NCBI RefSeq assembly: GCF_905171765.1
Contig: NC_053392.1
Span: 402,739,399 to 402,803,398 of the forward strand
DNA length: 64,000 nt
DNA from: Bufo bufo
Lineage: Eukaryota; Chordata; Amphibia; Anura; Bufonidae
Direction of reading: 5' to 3'
Below are positions 55,830-64,000 of the stretch, piece after piece. The position numbers and the translations under genes were made by a program. A model generated the notes under the pieces. It made no database searches. It saw only the letters and a list, made by a program, of their open reading frames with translations, and was not told where the DNA came from. Positions within the stretch are counted from its first letter, which is position 1. Each line of letters starts with the position of its first letter.

Positions 55830-57808
55830 CCACCATCCTCCTCCTGGTCCAGCATCTTCAGCCACGTCAACCACTGCTGTCCTCCTTGCCCCCTCTCAAC
55901 CACCCGCCACTCCGCCTCTCACATTCAGCAGTTCCTGCTCATCTGTCCACAGTCAGGTGTCTGTCAAGGAAATGTTTGAGCGTAAGAAGCCAATGTCACA
56001 GAGTCACCCCCTTGCCCGGCGTCTGACAGCTGACTTGTCAGAACTCTTAGCCCACCAGCTTTTACCATACAAGCTGGTGGAGTCTGAGGCCTTCAGAAAA
56101 TTAGTAGCTATTGGGACACCGCAGTGGAAGGTACCCGGCCAAAATGTTTTTTCACAAAAGGCAATCCCCAATCTGTACTCTATTGTGGAAAAGGAAGTCA
56201 TGGCATGTCTGGCACACAGTGTTGGGGCAAGGGTCCATCTGACCACTGATAGCTGGTCTGAAAAGCACGGTCAGGGCAGGTATATCACGTACACTGCGCA
56301 TTGGGTAAACCTGCTGACGGCTGCCAAGCATGGAATGCGTGGCTCTGCAGAGGAGTCGGCATTGAATTTGGGCAAGTTGACACATGTGCCGTGCATGGCA
56401 CATGTGTTGAATCTGATCGTACAACGCTTTGTGCATAATTACCCAGGCTTACAGGACGTCCTCAAGCAGGCCAGGAAGGTGTGTGGCCATTTCAGGCGTT
56501 CCTACACGGCCATGGCGCACTTTTCAGATATTCAGCGGCGAAACAACATGCCAGTGAGGCGCTTGATTTGCGACAGCCCGACACGTTGGAATTCAACACT
56601 CCTAATATTCGACCGCCTGCTCCAACAAGAAAAAGCCGTCAACGAGTATTTGTATGACCGGGGTGCTAGGACAGTTGGGTATTTTTTTGCCACGTTACTG
56701 GACGCTCATGCGCAATGCCTGTAGGCTCATGCGTCCTTTTGAGGAGGTGACAAACCTAGTCAGTCGCACCGAAAGCACCATTAGCGACATCATCCCATTT
56801 GTTCTCTTCCTGAAGCGTGCCCTGCGAAGAGTGCTGGATCAGGCCGTAGATGAGTGTGAAGAGGAAGAGTTGTGGTCACCATCACCACCAGAAACAGCCT
56901 TATCAGCATCGCTTGCTGGACCTGCGGCAACGCTGGAAGAGGAGTCTGAGGAAGAGAAGTCAGAGGAGGAATGTGGCTTTGAGGAGGAGGAAGACCAACC
57001 ACAGCAGGCATCCCAGGGTGCTCGTTGTCACCTATCTGGTACCCGTGGTGTTGTACGTGGCTGGGGGGAAGAACAGACCTTCAATGAGATCAGTGAGGAC
57101 GAGGAACGGGACATAAGTAGCTCGGCATCCAACCTTGTGCAAATGGGGTCTTTCATGCTGTCATGCCTGTTGAGGGACCCTCATATAAAAAGGCTGAAGG
57201 AGAACGACCTGTACTGGGTGGCCACGCTACTAGACCCCCGGTATAAGCAGAAAGTGCCTGAAATGTTACCGAATTACCGGAAGTCGGAAAGGATGCAGCA
57301 GTTCCAAAACAAGTTAAAAAGTATGCTTTACACAGCGTATAAGGGTGATGTCACAGCACAACGGGAATCTAACAAGGGAAGAAGTGAAAGTAATCCTCCT
57401 CCTACCACGACCACGCCGGCAAGGACAGGACGCTTTACAGACGTGTTGTTGATGGAGGACATGCAGAGCTTTTTAAGTCCAACGCATCGCCACAGCCCTT
57501 CGGGGTCCACCCTCAGAGAACGACTCGACCGACAGGTAGCAGACTACCTCGCCTTAACTGCAGATATCGACACTCTGAGGAGCGATGAACCCCTTGACCT
57601 GTGGCCTGAGCTATCCCAATTTGCGATAGAACTTCTGGCCTGCCCCACTTCAAGTGTCCTGTCGGAAAGGACCTTCAGTGCAGCAGGAGGTATTGTCACT
57701 GAGAAGAGAAGTCGCCTAGGTCAAAAAAGTCTAGATTACCTCACCTTTATTAAGATGAATGAGGCATGGATCCCGAAGGGACTGACAGTGGGGGATGCAT
57801 TTGACTAA

Positions 57809-58500
57809 AAAAGGCCTGATGATATGCCTTGGGCAAAAAATGGTCCACACGCTGCTGTATTTAATCTCTGCATGCCGGATGACTTGCGTGACTTCTCCGC
57901 CACCAACTAGGGTTCAAGCCGCAATGTTTTAGTGCACTCTCTGCCTGGAAAACATAAATTTTTCCGGCCGCTGCTACAGCAGTGGCTGCAACAATACCTA
58001 ATTTTTCAGGCATGTGTACATGCCTAATTTTTCTGGCCTCTGGTGCTGCACTGTGGCTGCAAAAACAAAACAAAAAAAAGGCACATACATGTGTCAATTC
58101 CCCTTCGTGATCGTTACCTTGTTGTGGTGAAGGGGCTTGCGTATCACAATGAAGCGATCACCTCTATGAGTGTGTTGGCAATGGCAGAGTTGGCACACCC
58201 CAGATGATATGGTCGTTGCTTCATTGTGAACAGACCAAAAGCGGCTGGATAATTTTGCATAGAAAAAACATTAATTTTCTTTGTGATCATCTAAGGTGAT
58301 CATTAAAGCCTACTAGGCCAACAATGGGCCCACACTGCAGAATCATTGTTTTCTGGGTCACTTAACTGTCACTGAACTACGTCAGCATGACCATAGGCTT
58401 TGAAAAACCGCCATCGCCTGCAATCTCCCAAACGTGCGCACGAGCACAGTCATCACTACACCAAGATTGACTCATAGAGGAATAAAATTTATATCATGAG
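57809..58500 (+). other. hAT 3' region, noncoding
   Basis: No ORF of note. Short words such as cctaatttttctggcc recur near 57995 and 58025. Confidence 0.5.
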
Positions 58501-59330
58501 TGTGTCAACTATTGACAACTCTTTGCGGTTGTCTAAACTCTATTCCATACACGTTCCCTGATAGGGGACGTAACAGGGACTAAACTGATAAGAATAGTAC
58601 TACTTAACACACCACTCATATAGGGTGGCACAGTACATTGCACTGTGTACGCGCAGTGCCCCAAATTTGAAGTAAGAGGACCAACCAAGCATCTTTTTCC
58701 ATCTCCCGGTTCCTAAAATCTATTCCATACACCGGCCCCTGATAGGGGACGTAACAGGGATTAAACTGATAGGAATAGTACTACTTAACATACCACTTAT
58801 ATAGGGTGGCACAGTACATTGCACGGCGCATGCGCAGTGCCCCAAATTGGAAGTAAGAGGACCAACCAAGCATCTTTTTCCATCTCCTGGTTCCTAAAAT
58901 CTATTCCACACACCGGCCCCTGATAGGGGACGTAACAGGGATTAAACTAATAGGAATAGTACTACTTAACATACCACTTATATAGGGTAGCACAGTACAT
59001 TGCACGGCGCACGCGCAGTGCCCCAATATGTAAGTAAGAGGACCGACCAAGCATCTTTTTCCATCTCCCGGTTCCTAAAATCTATTCCATACACCGGCCC
59101 CTGATAGGGGACATAACAGGGATCAAACTGATAGGAATAGTACTACTTAACATACCACTCATATAGGGCAGCACACTACATTGCACGGCGCACGTGCAGT
59201 GCCCCAAATTGGAAGCAAGAGGACCGACCAAGCATCTTTTTCCATCTCCCGGTTCCTAAAATCTATTCCATACACCGGCGCATGATAGTGGACAAAACAG
59301 AGATTAAACTGGTAAGAACAGATTTTTTTA
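58500..59330 (+). repeat. 183-bp tandem array in hAT 3' region
   Basis: Four and a half units containing tctattccatacaccggccc, ctgataggggacgtaacagg and agcatctttttccatctccc. Confidence 0.92.
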
Positions 59331-59354
59331 ATAAAAAAAAAAAGAGGACAGCCT

Positions 59355-59855
59355 CTGCGGAGCTGGGTATTTTTTGGCCGCGTTACTGAACGCTCATGCA
59401 CAATGGCTGTAGGCTCATGCGTCCTTTTGCGGAGGTGACAAACCTGGTCAATCAAACCCAAGGCAACATCATCGACCTCATCCCATATGCGTTTTTTTCT
59501 GGAGCGTGCCCTGCGAAGAGTGCTGGATCAGGCCGTAGATGAGCATGAAGAGGAAGAGTTGTGGTCACCATCACCACCAGAAGCAGCCTTGTCGTCGTCG
59601 ATTGCTGGACCTGCGGCAACGCAGAGAGAGGAGTCTGAAGAAGAGGAGTCAGAGGAGGAAGGTGGTTTTGAGGAGGTGGAAGACCAACCACAGCAGGTGT
59701 CCCAGGTGTCCCAGGTGTCCCAGGGGGCTTGTTGTCACCTTTCGGGGACCCTTGGTGTTGTACGTGGCTGGGTGGAGGAAGACCTTCAATGACGTCAGTG
59801 AGGACAAGGAACGGGACATGGCTAGCTTGGTAGCCAACCTTGTGCAAATGTGGAG
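59355..59855 (+). pseudogene. Second copy of a hAT transposase segment
   Basis: About 500 bp match 56680-57150 of the same element. They read RALRRVLDQAVDEHEEEELW, then an acidic tract and SGTLGVVRGW. A short in-phase tandem of cccaggtgt adds repeated VSQ residues. The frame opens at 59487 and stops at 59792. It begins right after the tandem array and poly-A-like run. It is a duplicated fragment, not a functional gene. Confidence 0.85.
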
Positions 59856-60327
59856 TTTGCGGTTGTGCAAATGGACTGTTTGCGGTGCGTTAAACGGGGA
59901 GTTTGGTCTGTCATAGTTTGGTCTGTCACTGTGAAGCGGGTGTAACCCTTACGCTACCTGATCGATACAACATAATACCTGATCGTATACACACACTGGA
60001 TGTTTTAAAGCACGTTATTCCAAACAATTTAGGAATGTTAGGTGATTTATGCCCTTTATGGATTAAAACCCGACTCTGCGTCAACTACGTATTTTTCCAT
60101 GGGAGTTTTGCCATGGATCCCCCTCCGGCATGCCACAGTCCAGGTGTTAGTCCCCTTGAAACAACTTTTCCATCACTATTGTGGCCAGAAAGAGTCCCTG
60201 TGGGTATTAAAATTCGCCTGCCTATTGAAGTCTATGGCGGTTCGCCCGGTTCGCCTGTTCGCGAACATTTGCGGAAATTTGCGTTCGCCGTTAGCGAACG
60301 GAAAATGTTATGTTCGCGACATCTCTA
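59856..60327 (+). other. hAT 3' terminal region
   Basis: Noncoding. The last 100 bp (60230-60327) are packed with gttcgc/gcgaac steps that mirror 51710-51790. Confidence 0.75.
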
Positions 60328-60335
60328 TCAACCAT

Positions 60336-61161
60336 ATGACCAAAATAAATGCAACTGTTTGCTTATACAGTTGCATAGGCTTGCTACTGACTCCCAAATG
60401 TATCCCAAAGGGTTCCCTTTTTTAGGCCTCATGCACAAGGCTGTTGTGTGGACGTTCCATGCATTGGGGACCGCAATTGCTATTTTTCTGGTGTTCCCTA
60501 AGCAGTAAAACTGACCTGTACCCTTCATTCTCCAGGTGAGTACAAGGAGCAATACCACATTTGTATAGGTTGTCTGTGTTTTTATACTTAAAATCAACTT
60601 TGGAAAACAACAAATTTGTTTCTATTCATTGCCATATTCTGCCCCCCATAACATTTAAACCATGTAGCTGTGTGGGGCTAATTTTTTTTGCAGGGCGATC
60701 TGTACTTTTTTCATCAATACCATTTTGGGATGTGTATGAAATTTTACACCACTTTTTATTCAATTTTTATGAGAAGTGAAGCCGCAAAAAAACTGAAAAT
60801 CTGCCATTTAGATTTTTTTTTCCCATTAGGCACTTCACCATATGTAATAAATATTTTTATATTTCAATAGTATGGGAATTTTGGGATGCGGCGATGCCTG
60901 TATTGTTTTTGGGAAGGGAGGGATTTTAATGTTCATATATTATTTTTTTTTACTTTTCGAAAGATCCCCTAGGGAACTTGACCAAGTGATCATCAGATCA
61001 CTTCTCTTATACCTGTAGACTCCAATGCATTAGCATTGAAGTATATGAGAATTTCAACATTTTTCTTATGGAGCCCTGCCACAGAACATCGCTGATGCAG
61101 CCTTGGATCATTCAGAGAGACTGAGGCTGCTACAAGAAATAAACTGCTCCCTGATCATCAC
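60336..61161. other. Intergenic sequence, nothing recognised
   Basis: AT-rich with T-runs; the small frames have no known domain. Confidence 0.5.
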
Positions 61162-61164
61162 TAA

Positions 61165-61522
61165 GGGTGGGTTCACACCAGCATTAGGGATTCGGTTATG
61201 GCTTTCCGTTATAACATGGTTATAACGGAAAACGGAATCCATAAGATGAAAGGACTGATACGTTCTTCTTCCCATTGACTTGCATTATGACGGAATGCAA
61301 AACGGAAGCCTTTAAAAGGCATTCCGTTTTCTTTCCGTCCTAATAGAAGTCTATGGGAATCAAAACGGATCCGTCTGGGTCCCGTTATGCAAGACAGAAA
61401 ACAAAGTCCTGTCGGAAAGGTTTCCATTTTGTATTCTGCCTGGGTATTCCAATATTTTCCTTTATAATCATGTTATAACAGAAAGCCATAACGGAATCCC
61501 TAACGCTAGTGGGAACCCACCC
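61165..61522. mobile_element. Harbinger-like MITE (358 bp)
   Basis: Inverted ends gggtgggttcacaccagc and cgctagtgggaacccaccc with taa on both sides (61162-61164, 61523-61525). Inner arms carry ggctttccgttataacatgg and its mirror. Confidence 0.87.
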
Positions 61523-61849
61523 TAAGAGAAACTATTCCAGTGTTTCTTTTATATCTCAGGAACTTGTAGGCATCGTATAAATTGAATGGATCCAAATCAA
61601 AATAAAAAAAAAATAATAAAAATGTTTTCTTCTAAAAGCAACATGTTTATGGGCTCCAAGGGCCCTTTCTCAAGTTACAAAAGGGTAAGTATATAAACAA
61701 CAGGTAAGCACATGTGTTTAGGTTCCACCCCAATAGGTTCAACCCCACATGTTAATCCACAAGGAATCCAGAAGTGCCAAGAAAATACCCAAAAATCACA
61801 TTAGCATAACCATAATTATTTAAGCAAGTTGGAAGGCTGAAAAGTCAGC
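61523..61849. other. Intergenic sequence, nothing recognised
   Basis: Contains an A-rich run near 61600 and no gene. Confidence 0.4.
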
Positions 61850-62094
61850 CTGAATTTGTGGGAGGAGTGTCTGACCTTCATAAGCGCCGGCCCCCAGCTC
61901 CTCAGGGCGCTTCTGTTCACATCCTGGATAAGAAGTCGCCCGTTCGCTGCTACAACCCGCTAAATCCGCCGCTTGTAGACCGCAGGTTTTCGTCCCCAGG
62001 AAGGTAACTAATTTCATGCAGGTCCATCCCCTCCACAAGGCTCCCCAGGCAGCGGTCACATGCTTCCGGCGACGGGGTCGGCGTGCGTTCCAAC

Positions 62095-62570
62095 CTACCT
62101 CTGTCTCCTGGATCGCCCAGGCTCGCACCTACCTCTGTCTCCTGGATCGCCCAGGCTCATACCTGCCTCTATCTCCTGGACCGCCCAGGCTCATACGTGC
62201 CTCTCTCTCCTGGATCGCCCAGGCTCATACCTGCCTCTGTCTCCTGGATCGCCCAGGCTCATACGTGCCTCTGTCTCCTGGATCGCCCAGGCTCATACCT
62301 GCCTCTGTCTCCTGGATCGCCCAGGCTCATACCTGCCTCTGTCCCCTGGATCGCCCAGGCTCATACTTGCCCGTCCCCTGGATCGCCCAGGCTCATACCT
62401 GTCCCTGTCTCCTGGGTCTCCCAGGCTCACTCCTGCCTCTGCCTCCTGGATCGCCCAGGCTCGCACCTACCTCTGTCTCCTGGATCGCCCAGGCTCGCAC
62501 CTACCTCTGTCTCCTGGATCGCCCAGGCTCGCACCTACCTCTGTCTCCTGGATCGCCCAGGCTGTCATCT
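62095..62570 (+). repeat. 34-bp tandem array
   Basis: About fourteen units of cctctgtctcctggatcgcc plus caggctcatacctg. Because 34 is not a multiple of three, all three forward frames stay open and encode similar repeats. Confidence 0.93.
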
Positions 62571-62809
62571 TTCCAGCTATTTCCCCTTCCAACTCTTATG
62601 GATTTGTCTCCCAGGAACGTTTTCTTGCCTGTTTCATTTATCCGACATCTGGCCGAGGTCAGGTGACCCAAGACATCGGCACAGGTATCATCCGTCAACC
62701 TCAGGTTCGTTACCCAGACTGACACAAGCCCTTCTCTTTGGGCACCGGTCGTGCTACGTTTCGGTCACATACAGTTATCCAGGACTGTTTCTTTCTTTGC
62801 AGGTTAAGC

Positions 62810-62974
62810 ATGTCGCATGCTTCAGATATGGAGGACACCATGTCACTCCCTGGAACGTCTGTCTCAGGCCAGTCTGGCACTGTGTCCCTGAGAAGCTGGA
62901 CGATTCCCAGACTCACCGCAGAACATAATAGGAGAGGCATCCCTCACCCGGCCTCTGCTCGCAAAGCAGAACTA
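62810..62974 (+). CDS. Partial ORF with SAP-like motif
   Basis: The ATG at 62810 follows a pyrimidine tract ending in cag (62790-62801), which looks like a splice acceptor. The frame reads MEDTMSLPGTSVSGQ and then SWTIPRLTAEHNRRGIPHPA. The latter resembles the helix-extension-helix of SAP DNA-binding domains, with the conserved Leu and R-x-x-G-I-P. A Tc1 fragment interrupts it at 62975. SAP-like segments occur in some retroelement proteins; here the call is inference. Confidence 0.4.
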
Positions 62975-63516
62975 CAGTTGCAAGAAAAAGTATGTGAACC
63001 CTTTGGAATGATATGGATTTCTGCACAAATTGGTCATAAAATGTGATCTGATCTTCATCTAAGTCACAACAATAGACAATCACAGTCTGCTTAAACTAAC
63101 AACACACAAAGAATTAAATGTTACCATGTTTTTATTGAACACACCATGTAAACATTCACAGTGCAGGTGGAAAAAGTATGTGAACCCCTAGACTAATGAC
63201 ATCTCCAAGAGCTAATTGGAGTGAGGTTTCAGCCAACTGGAGTCCAATCAATGAGATGAGATTGGAGGTGTTGGTTACAACTGCCCTGCCCTATAAAAAA
63301 CACACACCAGTTCTGGGTTTGCTTTTCACAAGAAATATTGCCTGATGTGAATGATGCCTCGCACAAAAGATCTCTCAGAAGACTTACTATTAAGAATTGC
63401 TGACTTGCATAAAGCTGGAAAGGGTTATAAAAGTATCTCCTAAAGCCTTGCTGTTCATCAGTCCACGGTAAGACAAATTGTCTATAAATGGAGAAAGTTC
63501 AGCACTGCTGCTGCTC
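62975..63516 (+). mobile_element. Tc1 fragment, 3' truncated
   Basis: Starts with cagttgcaagaaaaagtatg after TA (62973-62974) and matches the inverse of 53640-54144 closely. It keeps the inverted end, leader and transposase start (atgcctcgcacaaaagatct near 63354), then stops near 63516 where the duplicated 61908-type block begins. Confidence 0.88.
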
Positions 63517-64000
63517 TGTTCACATCCTGGATAAGAAGTCGCCCGTTCGCTGCTATAACCCGCTAAATCCGCCGCTTGTAGACCGCAGGTTTTCGTCCCC
63601 AGGAAGGTAACTAATTTCATGCAGGTCCGTCCCCTCCACAAGGCTTCCCGGGCAGCGGTCACATGCTTCCGGCGACGGGGTCGGCGTGCGTTCCAACATG
63701 GAGCGCACGTCGAGATGCGCTCCCGGATCCAGCTATCCCACCACTTTCAGGCGGCTTCAGGACAGTTAAGCTCCGCCCCGCAGGTCATCCCCTACACAAT
63801 GGTCCCACCGATCCGTTCCCTGATGTCTCTGGGCTTCCGGTCGGGGGGTCGGCGTGCGTTCCAGCATGGAACTCACGTGGATATCCGCTCCCGGACTCGG
63901 GTCTTCCACCACTCACAGTCGGCTTAGGACGGGTAAGCTCCGTCTTTCAGTTCACCCCCTCCACAAGGGCCCCACCGATCCATTATCTGATGTTTCCCTG

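Larger units (their letters stand above)
52395..57808 (+). pseudogene. hAT transposase with BED finger, interrupted twice
   Basis: The ATG at 52395 starts a basic N-terminus (TGRGRPPRRGRRGLG). Coding is cut at 52521 by a Tc1 and resumes in phase at 54147 (VDWLTQD). The BED finger is at about 54735-54890 (SAVWHFFCVSASDKSD, CNLCQKKLS, RRHMISHHKRLW). A solo LTR follows, and coding resumes in phase after 55830. The core has LTTDSWSEKHGQGRYITY (near 56240), CMAHVLNLIVQRFV and PTRWNSTLLIFDRL. A frameshift near 56680 precedes YWVATLLDPRYKQKV and the terminal LACPTSSVLSERTFSAAGG block, with the stop at 57806-57808. Apart from the two insertions and this one frameshift it looks whole. It is a different subfamily from 34740-38163. 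Confidence 0.9.
51695..60327 (+). mobile_element. hAT transposon, 8.6 kb with nested insertions
   Basis: Ends tagagatgtcccgaac and gttcgcgacatctcta are inverted and flanked by tcaaccat on both sides. Terminal regions are rich in gttcgc/gcgaac steps. It holds a BED-finger transposase gene cut by a Tc1 (52524-54144) and a solo LTR (54934-55829), a 183-bp tandem array and a partial second copy of its own coding sequence. Without insertions it is about 6.1 kb. Confidence 0.95.
61850..64000 (+). mobile_element. Repeat-rich retroelement start, possibly Ngaro/DIRS-like
   Basis: The block 61908-62093 (cacatcctggataagaagtc...) recurs at about 63518-63698. Between them are a 34-bp tandem array, a possible SAP-like ORF and a truncated Tc1. 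After 63690, units of about 169 bp (gggtcggcgtgcgttccaac...) repeat to the window edge. The organisation resembles the interior of the Ngaro-like element at 25943, but no recombinase is in view. Family assignment is tentative. Confidence 0.45.

Noticed and set aside
62016..62928. Three long overlapping plus-strand frames of 216-281 codons
   Set aside because: They are the same 34-bp tandem repeat read in three frames, with no start context or domain.

Overview
The window looks like intergenic DNA from a large, repeat-rich vertebrate genome, most likely an anuran amphibian. I found no host gene, tRNA, rRNA or CRISPR array. Almost all of the sequence is transposable elements inserted into one another. 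The mix of families points to a frog or toad: DIRS and Ngaro-like tyrosine-recombinase retrotransposons, Penelope-like elements (PLEs) with GIY-YIG endonucleases, BED-finger hAT transposons, Tc1/mariner, TTAA-flanked Kolobok/piggyBac-like foldback elements, PIF/Harbinger-like MITEs, Gypsy LTR pieces and L1. No species can be named from sequence alone.

Layout. 1-2575: the 5' part of an L1-like LINE on the minus strand (ORF1 plus leader). 2671-18788: a DIRS element with inverted terminal repeats, an internal complementary region, gag, RT/RNase H/methyltransferase and tyrosine recombinase. Its recombinase gene is cut by a 10.8-kb insertion (6962-17765, 14-bp target duplication) made of two divergent PLEs of different families plus three copies of a pseudo-LTR; one copy holds a well-formed hammerhead ribozyme. 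18789-19731: no recognisable gene. 19732-22186: hAT terminal fragments, a Gypsy LTR and a Gypsy RNase H fragment. 22192-25402: a complete short LTR retrotransposon with 851-bp LTRs, a 5-bp duplication and an unusual internal reading frame. 25403-33605 and 40511-43055: probably two halves of one minus-strand hAT element. One half holds a Ngaro-type element with split direct repeats (25943-30551). The halves are separated by a repeat that itself carries a 5.8-kb hAT (33871-39716, 8-bp duplication) and a MITE.

43145-47957: a long foldback element flanked by TTAA, holding a solo LTR, a nearly intact Tc1 and a MITE, each with its own target duplication. 49167-49906: a 740-bp near-perfect palindrome flanked by TTAA. 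51695-60327: an 8.6-kb hAT with an 8-bp duplication, itself interrupted by a Tc1 and a solo LTR, and carrying a second copy of part of its own transposase gene. 61165-61522: a MITE. 61850-64000: the start of a repeat-rich element with a possible SAP-like ORF, interrupted by a truncated Tc1.

The genes do not form a host pathway. Each set serves the mobility of its own element: DNA cutting and joining by transposases or recombinases, reverse transcription, and ribozyme processing. Most are inactivated by a few stops or frameshifts, and exact target duplications let the insertion order be read in many places.
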